From assembly GCA_937936805.1 (NCBI GenBank), contig CALDDP010000110.1, forward strand, positions 1 through 46,034: a stretch of DNA of 46,034 nt, in the 5' to 3' direction. Numbering within the stretch: position 1 is the first letter of the stretch; every line of letters begins with the position of its first letter. This document shows positions 1-8,819 of this stretch, piece by piece. The notes under the pieces were generated by a model that saw only the letters and a list, made by a program, of their open reading frames with translations, did not search any database and was not told where the DNA came from. The DNA is from an uncultured Gammaproteobacteria bacterium. GTDB taxonomy: Bacteria; Pseudomonadota; Gammaproteobacteria; GCA-001735895. Position numbers and translations under genes: made by a program.

Positions 1-134
1 AAGGTAGATTCCCACGCGTTACGCACCCGTCCGCCACTCGTCAGCCAGAGCAAGCTCTGCTGCTACCGTTCGACTTGCATGTGTTAAGCATACCGCCAGC
101 GTTCAATCTGAGCCAGGATCAAACTCTTCAGTTT
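1..134 (-). rRNA. rrs: 16S ribosomal RNA, 5' end (partial)
   Basis: The reverse complement contains the universal bacterial 16S start, GAGTTTGATCCTGGCTCAG, followed by the conserved helix sequence ending in AACACATGCAAGTCGAACGG. The mature 5' end is placed near 134 by comparison with the E. coli gene, which begins about eight bases before GAGTTTGAT. Only about 134 bases are present, and the gene continues beyond the window start. Its own leader and promoters lie at 229-584, and tyrS is the codirectional gene upstream. Confidence 0.97.
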
Positions 135-228
135 AAAACTATTTACGGATAGCTCCGTGTAACTTTTTTGAAGAGAGTAACCTCGACTTATTTAACGTAA
201 GTTAAAGTTCTTGGTCACTCAAATCGTA

Positions 229-244
229 ATGATACGAGTATCAT
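229..244 (-). other. rRNA leader stem-loop (possible processing stem)
   Basis: ATGATAC (229-235) and GTATCAT (238-244) form a perfect inverted repeat with a two-base centre, between the boxC element and the 16S start. In rRNA leaders such stems often lie near RNase III processing sites. The structure is seen; the role is inferred. Confidence 0.4.
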
Positions 245-253
245 CATTGACAT

Positions 254-266
254 GAGTGCCCACACA
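254..266 (-). promoter_or_regulatory. rrn leader boxC element
   Basis: The minus strand reads TGTGTGGGCACTC, which matches the boxC sequence of the E. coli rrn leader as I recall it over its whole length. It lies 15 bases downstream of boxA, in the expected boxB-boxA-boxC order. Confidence 0.75.
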
Positions 267-280
267 AATTACCTAATCAA

Positions 281-293
281 TTGTAAAAGATCG
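281..293 (-). promoter_or_regulatory. rrn antitermination boxA
   Basis: The minus strand reads CGATCTTTTACAA, 10 of 13 bases identical to the E. coli rrn boxA TGCTCTTTAACAA. In the nascent transcript boxA recruits NusB-NusE and the SuhB antitermination complex, protecting untranslated rRNA from Rho. Its place after a small hairpin and before boxC supports the call. Confidence 0.8.
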
Positions 294-297
294 TTTC

Positions 298-314
298 ACC
301 GGGGAACGCCCGGT
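298..314 (-). promoter_or_regulatory. rrn boxB-like hairpin
   Basis: ACCGGG (298-303) and CCCGGT (309-314) form a six-pair stem with a five-base loop, immediately upstream of boxA in the transcript. This is the size and place of boxB in rrn leaders. A second hairpin, GGCCCT/AGGGCC at 322-337 with a four-base loop, lies just upstream of it. Confidence 0.6.
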
Positions 315-394
315 GGTTTCTGGCCCTTTTCAGGGCCGCCTCGCAGTGCCGGAAATCGTTAAATTACCGGGGTGTTTCTAAAAGCGAGGCGCGC

Positions 395-422
395 ATTATA
401 AGCCCTTTTCAGATGGCGTCAA
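395..422 (-). promoter_or_regulatory. rrn promoter P2
   Basis: On the minus strand, TTGACG (417-422) and a perfect TATAAT (395-400) are separated by 16 bases. They are followed by a GC-rich discriminator, GCGCGCCTCG, typical of stringently controlled stable-RNA promoters. This 16-base stretch starting at TATAAT is identical in the upstream promoter. An AT-rich segment just upstream (431-456) could act as an UP element. Confidence 0.85.
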
Positions 423-430
423 CGACTTCT

Positions 431-456
431 TCAGTATTTATTAAAAGAAATACTGA
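431..456. repeat. AT-rich inverted repeat upstream of rrn P2
   Basis: TCAGTATTT (431-439) and AAATACTGA (448-456) are a perfect nine-base inverted repeat with an eight-base AT-rich centre. Its near edge is nine bases upstream of the P2 -35 hexamer, overlapping where an alpha-CTD-binding UP element would lie. It could also be a weak stem in the P1 transcript. The function is inferred. Confidence 0.5.
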
Positions 457-556
457 CGAGTCATAATCTGCCTGATTTGCCAGGACCGTTTAATGTTACC
501 CGTCGAACCGAAACAGCGGGTTCGCACCCTGCTCTGATCGACTCGACGAGGCGCGC

Positions 557-584
557 ATTATAGGCAGTAAAAATGCCGCGTCAA
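557..584 (-). promoter_or_regulatory. rrn promoter P1
   Basis: The minus strand carries TTGACG (579-584), a 16-base spacer and TATAAT (557-562), then the same GCGCGCCTCG discriminator as P2, which lies 162 bases further downstream. The -35 hexamer is only about 20 bases from the tyrS stop codon. Tandem rRNA promoters of this kind are growth-rate and ppGpp responsive in known gammaproteobacteria. Confidence 0.87.
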
Positions 585-603
585 GCACTAAATTCGGCTT
601 TTA

Positions 604-1803
604 TCAGGCGAGCGTGATACGGGCAAATTTGCGTTTGCCCACCTGCGCGACAACAATCACGCCCTGCGCCAGTTCCAGCCCTCGATCCGACACTTTCTCA
701 CCATCGAGTTTGACTGCGCCCTGCTGAATCATACGAAAACTTTCGGAGGTACTGCTGGTAAGTCCTGCCTGCTTCAACAGTGCGGCGATTCCCACCATTT
801 CCTGCTCGAGAGTAAGCGTGATTTCGGGCATATCATCCGGCAGCGCACCTTTGGCAAAACGATTGATAAAATCCTGCCTCGCTGCCGTTGCGGACTCTGC
901 GTCATGGAATCGCGTTATTATCTCTTCCGCCAGCAGGAATTTTATATCGCGCGGATTGGCACCATCCTCGATGTCTCGCTGGAACTGTTCAACTTCAGTC
1001 ATTGGCCGGAAACTCAGCAATTCGAAGTAGCGCCACATCAAATCATCGCTGATCGACATAAGCTTGCCGAACATTTCAGCCGGCGCATCTTCGATACCGA
1101 TATAGTTATCGAGTGACTTCGACATTTTCTGCACGCCATCGAGCCCTTCGAGAATCGGCATGGTAAGAATCACCTGTGGCTCCATACCCTCGGCCTTCAT
1201 TAATTCTCTACCCACCAACAGGTTAAATTTCTGGTCAGTACCACCAAGCTCGACGTCAGCCTTCATTTCTACCGAGTCCCAGCCCTGCACCAACGGATAA
1301 AGAAACTCGTGTATTGATATTGGCTGATTACTTTTATAGCGCTTGGCGAAGTCATCACGTTCAAGCATCCGTGCCACCGTATGGCGCGAGGCAAGCCGTA
1401 TCATATCGGCGGAGGTTCGAGGTCCGTGCCAGGTAGAGTTGAAACAAATCTCGGTCGTCTCGGGATCAAGGATCTTGAATACCTGCTCCTGGTATGTTTT
1501 TGCGTTTTGCTGGATTTGCGCAGGGGTCAGCGCGGGTCGCGTAGCGGATTTGCCACTGGGATCCCCGATCATTCCGGTAAAATCACCGATCAGAAACATA
1601 ATATGGTGACCCAGTTCCTGGAACTGGCGCATTTTGTTAATCAGGACAGTGTGCCCCAGGTGTAAATCCGGTGCAGTGGGATCGAAACCAGCCTTGATTC
1701 TCAGAGGCTTGCCACGTTTAAATTTCTCTTGCAATTCAGCCTCAAGAAGGATTTCATCACAGCCTCGTTTTATCTGTTGCATTGCATCTTTTTCTAAAAA
1801 CAT
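604..1803 (-). CDS. tyrS: Tyrosyl-tRNA synthetase
   Basis: Class I aminoacyl-tRNA synthetase that charges tRNA-Tyr with tyrosine in the cytoplasm. The 399-residue protein shows the HIGH-type signature HLGH at residues 48-51 and a perfect KMSKS at 226-230. Between them lie the tyrosine-binding core with [12 protein letters not shown] and ELGGTDQ, and an S4-like RNA-binding domain forms the last ~65 residues. The sequence resembles the Pseudomonas TyrS form. The start gives MFLEKDAM; the internal ATG at codon 8 is a possible alternative because neither has a strong ribosome binding site. It runs codirectionally into the rRNA operon, with no evident terminator between. Confidence 0.96.
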   Translation of the reverse strand: MFLEKDAMQQIKRGCDEILLEAELQEKFKRGKPLRIKAGFDPTAPDLHLGHTVLINKMRQFQELGHHIMFLIGDFTGMIGDPSGKSATRPALTPAQIQQNAKTYQEQVFKILDPETTEICFNSTWHGPRTSADMIRLASRHTVARMLERDDFAKRYKSNQPISIHEFLYPLVQGWDSVEMKADVELGGTDQKFNLLVGRELMKAEGMEPQVILTMPILEGLDGVQKMSKSLDNYIGIEDAPAEMFGKLMSISDDLMWRYFELLSFRPMTEVEQFQRDIEDGANPRDIKFLLAEEIITRFHDAESATAARQDFINRFAKGALPDDMPEITLTLEQEMVGIAALLKQAGLTSSTSESFRMIQQGAVKLDGEKVSDRGLELAQGVIVVAQVGKRKFARITLA

Positions 1804-1877
1804 GCTATATACCTGTCTGGAGGTAATATACTGGGCTTATTACCTCAATTTAACCAATAACTTAGACCTGCAACCTC

Positions 1878-3266
1878 ATGAGTTTTCAAGATCTTGATTT
1901 CAAATCTGACCGCGCCTGCCTGAATCAGGCTGAAAACTCTGTGCCAGTTGCCTCATCTCATCACCTCAATCCAATGGTCAAATTGCTGCTGATTTCGACC
2001 ATCGTAATGTTGCTGGGATTCAGTGTGTCCAACTGGCAGCCCTCGGCCAAGGCAGCGGATTCTACCCCCAAGCTGGCGCGATTACACTATTCTCTGCCAC
2101 TACCTGAATCCGTCACGCCAACGGAGCAGAAGCTAGCGCCGGTGCCGAGCGAGGTCGAAACCAGCCCATGGGAAAGCGTAACCATCAAATCGGGCGATAC
2201 GCTGGCATCCATATTTGCGAAGAAAGGCATCTCTTCGACAACCACTCATAATATAGCCAGATTAAACGAACAGACCAAAAAGCTGCGCTACATCAAACCA
2301 GGCCAGGAAATCCAGCTTCTTCTCGATGAGAACCGCAAGCTGCGGCAAATGAAGTACATCCCGGATATTACCCGAACGCTGCTAATCAAGCGGCTCGAGG
2401 ATCAGACTTTCAGCAGCGAGATCATCAATTACCAGCTTGACGCCTACCCGGTTTATCGCGAAGGCAAGATTGAGACCTCGCTGTTTGAAGCAGCAGCCGA
2501 TGCTGATATTCCTGAAGATGTCATCATGGGTCTGGCTGCTATTTTTGGCTGGGATATCGACTTCTCCCTGGATATTCGCACCGGCGACCGCTTCGGCATC
2601 GTCTACGAGGAACTCTACAAGGACGATGTCAAAATCCGTAACGGGCGCATCCTGTCAGCGGAGTTCATGAATAATGGCAAGACCTACCGTGCGGTCTACT
2701 ATACCGACCCAAAGGGAGAAAGCGATTATTATGCCCCTGACGGTAAAAGCATGCGCAAGGCTTTCCTGCGCAGTCCAGTCGAATTTTCCCGCATCAGCTC
2801 GCGCTTCAGCAAAAAGCGCTGGCATCCGGTATTGTCCAAGTGGCGATCTCATAAAGGTGTGGATTACGCCGCCTCACGCGGCACTCCGGTGCGTGCATCG
2901 GGCGATGGCAAGATAATCTTCGCCGGCAGGAAAGGCGGATATGGTCGCCTGATCGTGATCCGTCACGGTGGCCGTTATACCACCGCGTACGGCCATTTGC
3001 ACCGCTACGCAAGAGGTGCTCGCAGTGGCAAAAAAGTAAAACAGGGTCAAATTATCGGCTACGTAGGTAGCTCCGGCCTGGCTACCGGGCCGCATCTGCA
3101 CTACGAATTCAGGGTCAACGGGGTCCATCGCAACCCGCTAACGGTCAGACTGCCCGAAGCCAAACCGGTGCATGAATCCTATCTCCCCCACTTCAAAGAG
3201 AATACCCAGGTTTATCTGTCGATGTTGCGCCTGATGGATCGCACATTGGCCGACAACTCGCAGTGA
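1878..3266 (+). CDS. OapA/LysM-like M23 peptidoglycan endopeptidase
   Basis: Predicted envelope murein endopeptidase anchored by an N-terminal membrane segment. A ~32-residue cytoplasmic tail precedes a hydrophobic helix at about residues 33-55. A LysM/OapA-like domain (SGDTLASIF... IKPGQEIQLL) follows at about 100-155, and a C-terminal M23 domain at about 320-430. The zinc ligands of the LytM fold are visible: H325 and D329 in HKGVD, and H406/H408 in GPHLHYEF, with a further HLH at 373-375. Length (462) is normal for MepM/Pseudomonas-type homologues. Its TGA overlaps the GTG start of anmK, so cell-wall cleavage and recycling are coupled. A start at the ATG at 1974 is possible but less like the family. 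Confidence 0.92.
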   Translation: MSFQDLDFKSDRACLNQAENSVPVASSHHLNPMVKLLLISTIVMLLGFSVSNWQPSAKAADSTPKLARLHYSLPLPESVTPTEQKLAPVPSEVETSPWESVTIKSGDTLASIFAKKGISSTTTHNIARLNEQTKKLRYIKPGQEIQLLLDENRKLRQMKYIPDITRTLLIKRLEDQTFSSEIINYQLDAYPVYREGKIETSLFEAAADADIPEDVIMGLAAIFGWDIDFSLDIRTGDRFGIVYEELYKDDVKIRNGRILSAEFMNNGKTYRAVYYTDPKGESDYYAPDGKSMRKAFLRSPVEFSRISSRFSKKRWHPVLSKWRSHKGVDYAASRGTPVRASGDGKIIFAGRKGGYGRLIVIRHGGRYTTAYGHLHRYARGARSGKKVKQGQIIGYVGSSGLATGPHLHYEFRVNGVHRNPLTVRLPEAKPVHESYLPHFKENTQVYLSMLRLMDRTLADNSQ

Positions 3267-4387
3267 CCCAAAACCCGGGCAGCGAGATTTACATCGGCCT
3301 GATGTCCGGTACCAGTCTTGACGGGGTCGATGTCGCAATCGTTGATTTCAGTGATTTCCCACCTCGCCTGCTCCACTGCAGCACAAGCCCATATACCGAA
3401 TTGCTGCGCAATCGCCTGCACGGTCTTTGTCAGTCAGAAACAACCACGCTGGACAATCTGTATGATCTGGATGCGGAGTTGGGCGAACTGTACGCCGAAT
3501 CGATTAACCATGCGCTAGAACTCGCCTCGCTGGATCGCGCAAAAGTAATAGCCACGGGCTGCCACGGACAGACAATACGTCACAGTCCTGACTCCCGTAG
3601 ACCCTTCACCGCGCAAATTGGCGATCCCAACCGCATTGCTGCGTTGACCGGCATTGCCACCGTTGCCGATTTCAGGCGCAAGGACATCGCCGTTGGCGGC
3701 CAGGCAGCACCCCTGGCGCCCGCCTTTCATCGCTTCCTGTTTAGATCGGATGACGAAAATCGCGCCCTGATAAATATCGGCGGCATTGCCAATATCACTT
3801 ACCTGCCCGGTAATCCCGCCGCCCCCCTGGTGGGATTTGATACCGGGCCCGGTAACACATTGCTGAACTACTGGAACGAGACACACCAGAAAACTCCGTT
3901 TGACGACGCCGGAAACTGGGCGCGAAGCGGCCAGGTTATCGACAAGCTGCTCGAGGAAATTATGGCAGCAGAAAATTACTTCCGCCTGGCGCCCCCCAAG
4001 TCCACCGGCACCGAATACTTCAACGCAAAATGGTTAATGCGCTTTCTGCGCGATGAATATGAACCGAATGACGTGCAGGCGACACTGGTCGAACTAACCG
4101 CAACCACGATTGCCAATGCCCTGGCGGGGTTGCCTGAATTGCCGGCAAACTGCTTTGTCTGCGGAGGCGGAGCTCACAATCTGTATCTGCTCGAACGTCT
4201 TGCACAAAAAATGCCACAATGCGGCGTTGCCACCACCAGCACTCTTGACCTGGACCCTGATTTTGTCGAGGCGGTCGCATTTGCCTGGCTTGCACGCGAG
4301 CGCGTAAACCTGCGCAGCGGCAATATCCCGGAAGTAACAAGGGCCAGTCGCAGAGCCATTCTCGGCGGAATTTATGCGCCCGAATAA
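3263..4387 (+). CDS. anmK: Anhydro-N-acetylmuramic acid kinase
   Basis: Phosphorylates 1,6-anhydro-MurNAc released during wall turnover to MurNAc-6-phosphate in the cytoplasm, the entry step of muropeptide recycling. The 374-residue protein shows the family N-terminus GLMSGTSLDGVDVAI, then GCHGQT, the FRRKDIAVGGQGAPL-type loop (here GGQAAPL), GFDTGPGN and CGGGAHN. All are characteristic of AnmK in the hexokinase/actin-like fold. It starts with GTG at 3263 inside the stop of the M23 gene (GTGA overlap), which implies translational coupling. AmgK and MurU at 40262-41909 would handle the alternative recycling branch. Confidence 0.95.
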   Translation: MTQNPGSEIYIGLMSGTSLDGVDVAIVDFSDFPPRLLHCSTSPYTELLRNRLHGLCQSETTTLDNLYDLDAELGELYAESINHALELASLDRAKVIATGCHGQTIRHSPDSRRPFTAQIGDPNRIAALTGIATVADFRRKDIAVGGQAAPLAPAFHRFLFRSDDENRALINIGGIANITYLPGNPAAPLVGFDTGPGNTLLNYWNETHQKTPFDDAGNWARSGQVIDKLLEEIMAAENYFRLAPPKSTGTEYFNAKWLMRFLRDEYEPNDVQATLVELTATTIANALAGLPELPANCFVCGGGAHNLYLLERLAQKMPQCGVATTSTLDLDPDFVEAVAFAWLARERVNLRSGNIPEVTRASRRAILGGIYAPE

Positions 4388-4519
4388 GGGTTAATACTTA
4401 AGTGACATAGTTTACAAAGCCGGTCAATCAGGTGCTATATTAGTATTTTCAGGACCTTTTAGAATGTTAGACTATACTTATGTCATCTATCGCAAAAGTT
4501 AGATCCCGCCACGACTTCA

Positions 4520-5266
4520 ATGAGTAAGATAACCCTGACAAACCGTGTTTGCTTAATTTCAGCGCTATTGTGGCTGACGATTGGCACCGCCGAAGCAGAA
4601 TTTATCGGTCTCAATCTTGGCGCCAGTCACTGGCAATCGGCTACCTCCAGCTCATTTGAGGCCAATGATACGGATAGCATTGACCTGATTGATGATCTCG
4701 ATGTCGATAACCCCGAACAGTCATCGATGACATTTATCCTCGAGCATCCGATTACCGCACTGCCTAATATCAGGTACCAGGGCTCTCAACTCGATTCAAA
4801 TACAAGTTTGCGGGGTGAAACCTTCAGCTCGGAAGGCCAGGCGAGCTCTGCTTTCGATCTCTCCCATGACGATATCGTACTCTATTACCAGCTACTCGAT
4901 AACTGGGTAGACCTCGATCTGGGAGTCGATGTGAAGCGCCTGGACGGTGAGGTATCGTTTGCCGGTGCAAACAGTAGCGCGGTATCTGTCGATGAAACGA
5001 TACCGTTGCTGTATCTGTCTGCACGCTTCGACCTGCCGCTGGATGGCCTTTATCTTGGTGCCAACATCAATGCTAATGTTATCGATCTGGGTGTCAGCGA
5101 GAGCAGCGCGCAGGATTCCACCTTCATGATGGGCTATGAATCGGGGACCGGCCTCGGTATCGAAGGCGGGTATAAGTACTTCTCGCTCGATCTGGACAAC
5201 GTCGACGAACCAGATACAGACCTGGAGTACGACGGGGTTTTTCTTAACGGCTACATCAACTTCTAG
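4520..5266 (+). CDS. Predicted outer-membrane beta-barrel protein (TIGR04219-like)
   Basis: A 248-residue exported protein. The N-terminal ~27 residues form a signal peptide (KITLTNR, hydrophobic core, cut near AEA-EF). The mature part consists of alternating beta strands rich in Asp, Ser and Gly and ends in NGYINF, an aromatic C-terminus suited to BAM insertion. The lineup GLNLGASHW..., the DLDVDN acidic loop and the final strand resemble the gammaproteobacterial outer-membrane family I know as TIGR04219. The cargo or role of that family is not established. It stands alone between anmK and the convergent erpA. Confidence 0.7.
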   Translation: MSKITLTNRVCLISALLWLTIGTAEAEFIGLNLGASHWQSATSSSFEANDTDSIDLIDDLDVDNPEQSSMTFILEHPITALPNIRYQGSQLDSNTSLRGETFSSEGQASSAFDLSHDDIVLYYQLLDNWVDLDLGVDVKRLDGEVSFAGANSSAVSVDETIPLLYLSARFDLPLDGLYLGANINANVIDLGVSESSAQDSTFMMGYESGTGLGIEGGYKYFSLDLDNVDEPDTDLEYDGVFLNGYINF

Positions 5267-5538
5267 CCAATACTCCAAATTCAACAATTCTTCAGTTTCT
5301 GGACAGGGTTAATTCAGGCTCTGTGCCCGGTATTGCGCATTACAGGGCAACCCGATAACTGCACGCAAAGCAGAGGCGAAACTGCGATCAACCAATTATG
5401 CCCGCAAGGCGTGTACTGATGGAGAGGTATAGCGCTCGAGTGGAATGCAGCGCGCGAAGAAGGCGGGGATTAAGCGATTTAGTATCGATTGCAGGCGCGC
5501 GGCGATGCTGCTCGAACCGGACGGTCAGGGACTACTCG

Positions 5539-5922
5539 TTAAATTGAAAACGAAGCACCGCAACCACAGGTTGAGGTTGCATTCGGATTATTCACTACGA
5601 ACATCGCCCCTTCGAGGCCCTCCTGGAAATCGACTTCGGATCCCGCCAGGTACTGGTAGCTCTTTTGATCGATAATCAGGGTTGCCCCGTCCTTTTGTAC
5701 CGTTTTATCAGTGGGCTTGACTTCCTCGTCAAGCGAAAAGGTGTACTGGAACCCGGAACACCCGCCGCCGTAAACCGATACTCGCAGCATCAGCTCAGGG
5801 TTTCCTTCTTCTGCCTGCAACGATTTCAACTTGCGCACAGCAGAATCCGAGAACTCAAGCATTGTTTCAGCCGAACTCGAGCCGAGCGCCATACCAAAAT
5901 TCGCGTCGATAACTACTTCCAT
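5539..5922 (-). CDS. erpA: A-type iron-sulfur carrier ErpA
   Basis: A-type carrier that delivers [2Fe-2S] or [4Fe-4S] clusters to apoproteins, essential for respiratory isoprenoid synthesis enzymes in E. coli. The 127-residue protein has the three expected cysteines: one in GGGCSGFQY and two in the C-terminal [11 protein letters not shown]. The conserved [20 protein letters not shown] stretch distinguishes ErpA from IscA. About 20 extra N-terminal residues precede the part aligning with E. coli ErpA, so ATG codons at residues 11 or 21 are alternative starts. Its place between bactofilin and anmK is the Pseudomonas order. Confidence 0.93.
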   Translation of the reverse strand: MEVVIDANFGMALGSSSAETMLEFSDSAVRKLKSLQAEEGNPELMLRVSVYGGGCSGFQYTFSLDEEVKPTDKTVQKDGATLIIDQKSYQYLAGSEVDFQEGLEGAMFVVNNPNATSTCGCGASFSI

Positions 5923-5973
5923 AACATTACTCGTTTCATTTGCAGCTTACCCGGCCGGCCTGCCGCGTTAGTC

Positions 5974-6414
5974 CTAAGTTTCAGTAACCGGTTCGCCAGT
6001 ATTACCGCTGTTAGTTTCCGACTTGTCCTCAAGGCGCTTTGGCTGCTGGCTCCCCTGTGGCTGATGCACAAGGCCGCCATTGACTTCGGCACCGATCGCC
6101 ATCTCGATCAAATTATAATACACACTACCGTTGATTCTGGATTTCGGTGCAAGTTCGACACGCGTCGAGCCGTAAACATCACCGACAATTTCACCGTTGA
6201 GCACCATGTTAGGCACGTTGACCTCGCCCTCGATACGGCCGAATTCGCTTAGAATCAGCATTGCCGTGCTCCCCTGTTCGGCGACTACGTTGCCGTTGAT
6301 TGTACCATCGACATGCAGTCCTCCGGTAAACACCAGATCACCGTTGATTTCGGTACCCTGCCCGATCAATGTGTCGACTCGGGAAGCGCTGAACCCCTTT
6401 TTTTTACCAAACAT
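5974..6414 (-). CDS. Bactofilin family cytoskeletal protein
   Basis: Polymer-forming cytoskeletal protein (DUF583/bactofilin), 146 residues. The N-terminus MFGKKKGFSASRVDTLIGQGTEINGD and repeated beta-helix turns (LHVDGTINGNV, FGRIEGEVNV, NGEIVGDVYG, SRINGSVYYN) are typical, followed by a polar disordered tail from about residue 115. Bactofilins assemble without nucleotide and often position cell-wall enzymes. Here the neighbours are an M23 endopeptidase and AnmK. The start ATG abuts the TAA of the upstream DUF6776 gene (TAAATG), so the two are co-translated. Confidence 0.92.
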   Translation of the reverse strand: MFGKKKGFSASRVDTLIGQGTEINGDLVFTGGLHVDGTINGNVVAEQGSTAMLILSEFGRIEGEVNVPNMVLNGEIVGDVYGSTRVELAPKSRINGSVYYNLIEMAIGAEVNGGLVHQPQGSQQPKRLEDKSETNSGNTGEPVTET

Positions 6415-7140
6415 TTATACACCCTCGGACAAAACGCGCGTCCATGAAATAGTTTCTGAAAATGATTTTACCTTCTTTGTAGTCGGTTTGATGCCAATTT
6501 CTACCTCAAAAGGAACAAAACCGTCAGGTAACGCGATGTCTCCTTCGAAAACCTGGAAGTATCGAAAGGAGAACTTTGTGCCTTTCGGAGGTTTTTCAAG
6601 CTCCAGATCGGATATTTTAAATTCGCTGACGCTACCGGCCTGCTCACCGCGAATCATTACACTGGTACCACCCTTGACCTTCTTGGAACTTTTGCCACTC
6701 TTGGTCAGGATCATCTTATAACTGTACTGATTTTGACTGTTCTTTTTGCGCATCTCGAAAGACTGCAGATTTACGCCTAAAGCCGTATCTTTGGGGGAAA
6801 CAATACCCTGGTAAAAGATCAGTTCCTCCTTTTGCGCCAACAACTCCTGCTGCAGCCTTGCCAGTTCCTGGTTGGCGAGTTCATAGGCGTCGCGTTCAAT
6901 TTTGCTACCGCCTTCCAGGTGAGCATTTTTCTGCACCAGACTATGGTTACGGTTTTCCAGCTCGGCGATACGGCTCATCAGGGTCTCACGTTCAAGCCGT
7001 AATCGATCCAGTTCGTAGGACTGATAACCTTCACCGAGATAAAAAAACATGCCCATCAGTGCGATTATTGAGCCTATACCAAGCCAGACTTTCCACGGTT
7101 GATATTGCCTGACCTGAAATCCTCGATGTAGTTTGCTCAC
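6415..7140 (-). CDS. DUF6776 family coiled-coil membrane protein
   Basis: A 241-residue bitopic protein. After ~15 basic residues comes one membrane helix (about 18-36, [15 protein letters not shown]). A coiled coil runs over about 42-110 (heptads rich in L, E, Q), and a beta-rich C-terminal domain with [14 protein letters not shown] and [18 protein letters not shown] completes it. The family, which I know as DUF6776, has no defined function. It lies between argC and bactofilin as in Pseudomonas and overlaps both genes' reading boundaries (ATGA with argC, TAA|ATG with bactofilin). The context suggests an inner-membrane partner of the bactofilin; this is inference. Confidence 0.85.
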   Translation of the reverse strand: MSKLHRGFQVRQYQPWKVWLGIGSIIALMGMFFYLGEGYQSYELDRLRLERETLMSRIAELENRNHSLVQKNAHLEGGSKIERDAYELANQELARLQQELLAQKEELIFYQGIVSPKDTALGVNLQSFEMRKKNSQNQYSYKMILTKSGKSSKKVKGGTSVMIRGEQAGSVSEFKISDLELEKPPKGTKFSFRYFQVFEGDIALPDGFVPFEVEIGIKPTTKKVKSFSETISWTRVLSEGV

Positions 7141-8165
7141 GGCATCACCCCTGGAGCTTCCAGGCCGGTGGTTTCATCCAGTCCAAACATCAGGTTCATA
7201 TTCTGGATCGCCTGTCCGGCTGCACCTTTGACGAGGTTGTCCTCTACCGACAACACGACATACTTGTTTGCCGAGGGCAGGTAATGCACCGCGATACGAC
7301 ATATATTGGCTCCACGCACACTGCGAGTTTCCGGATGCGCCCCTGCAGGCATTACATCGACAAAGGGTTCATCGCGATAATGATCCTCAAACAGGCTTTG
7401 CACCTGATCGGCGGATCCCCTCGCGTCCGCATAGACTGTCGCATGGATGCCACGAATAATTGGCATCAGATGAGGTGTAAATACCAGGTCGGCGCCAGTA
7501 TCCAGAGTCTGCAGGACCTCCCGGATTTCAGGCAGATGGCGATGCCCGGAGACCGCATATGCCTTGACCGATTCGGTAACCTCACAAAATGCAGTACCGA
7601 CGCTGGCGTTGCGGCCGGCGCCACTGGTACCCGATTTACAATCCGCGATGATTGATTCCGGATCGATCAAGTTGTTCGCCAACAATGGCATCACGGCAAG
7701 AATCACAGCCGTAGGATAACAGCCAGGGTTGGCAACCAGGCGAGCGTCCCGGATCGCTTCGCGGTTTAATTCAGGCAGCCCATAAACAGCTTCCTCGAGC
7801 AAAGCCGGGCAGGCATGAGTTGCGCCATACCATTGTTCCCAGGTCGGGACGTGTTTGATTCTGAAGTCCGCTGCCAGATCAATCAGCCTGATTCCGGCAT
7901 CGAGCAATTCTTCAGCCTGGGACATTGCCGTAGTGTTTGGAGTCGCAAAAAAAACCAGGTCACAGTCCCGGTAGGATCCGGCCGCTGGTTCGCTAAAATT
8001 CAAATCAATCTGGCCACGCAGGTTCGGGAACAACTCAGCAACCGCGCTACCAGCTTGCGACCGCGACGTAATGACTTCCAGTTTTACCCGGGGATGCCGC
8101 GCCAGTAAGCGCATCAATTCCACCCCGGTATACCCGGTGCCACCAACAATTCCAACCTTGATCAT
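7137..8165 (-). CDS. argC: N-acetyl-gamma-glutamyl-phosphate reductase
   Basis: NADPH-dependent third step of arginine biosynthesis, reducing N-acetylglutamyl-phosphate to the semialdehyde in the cytoplasm. At 342 residues it is of type 1 length. It has the Rossmann motif GGTGYTG at 8-14, the catalytic cysteine C149 in NPGCYPT, and the family motif GHRHLPEI with H208/H210. A -10-like TATAAT on the minus strand (8203-8208) sits about 38 bases upstream of the ATG. It is the first gene of argC-DUF6776-bactofilin-erpA and overlaps the second by four bases. Confidence 0.96.
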   Translation of the reverse strand: MIKVGIVGGTGYTGVELMRLLARHPRVKLEVITSRSQAGSAVAELFPNLRGQIDLNFSEPAAGSYRDCDLVFFATPNTTAMSQAEELLDAGIRLIDLAADFRIKHVPTWEQWYGATHACPALLEEAVYGLPELNREAIRDARLVANPGCYPTAVILAVMPLLANNLIDPESIIADCKSGTSGAGRNASVGTAFCEVTESVKAYAVSGHRHLPEIREVLQTLDTGADLVFTPHLMPIIRGIHATVYADARGSADQVQSLFEDHYRDEPFVDVMPAGAHPETRSVRGANICRIAVHYLPSANKYVVLSVEDNLVKGAAGQAIQNMNLMFGLDETTGLEAPGVMP

Positions 8166-8202
8166 TCGTTTATCTGATTCTTGCCTTTAAAAAGGACGCA
8201 GC

Positions 8203-8208
8203 ATTATA
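8203..8208 (-). promoter_or_regulatory. Putative -10 element for argC
   Basis: The minus strand reads TATAAT about 38 bases upstream of the argC ATG in an AT-rich intergenic stretch divergent from hemJ. No good -35 hexamer is seen at 16-18 bases, so only the -10 is proposed. Confidence 0.4.
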
Positions 8209-8283
8209 CATTGATAGTAATGCGAGACCATTTAAATCCACTAGTTTACAATCGTTTAGCACAACTTGCTGAGAGATTCTTTA

Positions 8284-8706
8284 ATGATTTGGGTAAAAGC
8301 ATTCCACATTATATTCATGGTGGCCTGGTTTGCCGGCTTATTCTATTTGCCGCGATTATTCGTTAACCATGCCATGGCCGAAGAAGACGATGTCAGGGCC
8401 CGCCTGGTAGTAATGGAAGGCAAGCTTTACCGATTCATCACACCATGGATGCTGCTAACAATCATTTTCGGCCTGTGGCTGCTGTTTGACTATGCCTGGG
8501 CCGCCTACGCCAGCATGTGGTGGCTACATTTAAAACTGGTGCTGGTCGTGGCGCTGGTTGGTTATCATTTTTACTGCGGCAAACTGCTGCGCGCGCTGGC
8601 CGACAATCGCTGCCAGCACTCGCATCTATGGTTTCGCTGGTTCAATGAATTACCGGTACTGGTTTTGTTCGCGGTCGTAATACTCGCCGTCGTTAAACCT
8701 TTTTAG
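8284..8706 (+). CDS. hemJ: HemJ/CopD-family protoporphyrinogen oxidase
   Basis: A 140-residue integral membrane protein with four hydrophobic helices, matching HemJ, the respiratory-chain-dependent oxidase of protoporphyrinogen IX in heme synthesis. Family marks are WVKAFHIIFMVAWFAGLFYLPRLFV at the N-terminus (histidine in helix 1) and WWLHLKLVLVVALVGYHF. The start ATG at 8284 is chosen because homologues begin MIWVKAFH and a GAGAG stretch lies upstream; a TTG at 8266 would add six residues. It is divergent from argC. A 10-pair stem follows at 8795-8819. Confidence 0.9.
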   Translation: MIWVKAFHIIFMVAWFAGLFYLPRLFVNHAMAEEDDVRARLVVMEGKLYRFITPWMLLTIIFGLWLLFDYAWAAYASMWWLHLKLVLVVALVGYHFYCGKLLRALADNRCQHSHLWFRWFNELPVLVLFAVVILAVVKPF

Positions 8707-8794
8707 AGGCTACTTCAGGTAGCGCCGTAAAACAATGCTGCTGATTTCACGGCACTTTTACAAGATCCCCGATATGAGCTCCGCACATTAGCGG

Positions 8795-8819
8795 ATGACG
8801 CCGCTTTGGGCGGCGTCAT
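8795..8819. terminator. GC-rich stem-loop between convergent hemJ and ptsP
   Basis: ATGACGCCGC (8795-8804) and GCGGCGTCAT (8810-8819) form a perfect ten-pair stem with a five-base loop. It lies between two convergent genes and overlaps the ptsP stop codon. Neither side has a clear T tract, so it may be a 3'-end stabilising stem or a weak bidirectional terminator. Confidence 0.55.

Noticed and set aside
5267..5538. Search for a small RNA or gene between the outer-membrane protein and erpA
   Set aside because: No stable hairpin, T tract or coding pattern could be supported in this 272-base gap.
5665..6252. Plus-strand open frame of 195 codons over erpA and bactofilin
   Set aside because: It is antisense to two clear genes, has no recognisable domain, and its codon pattern follows the opposite strand.
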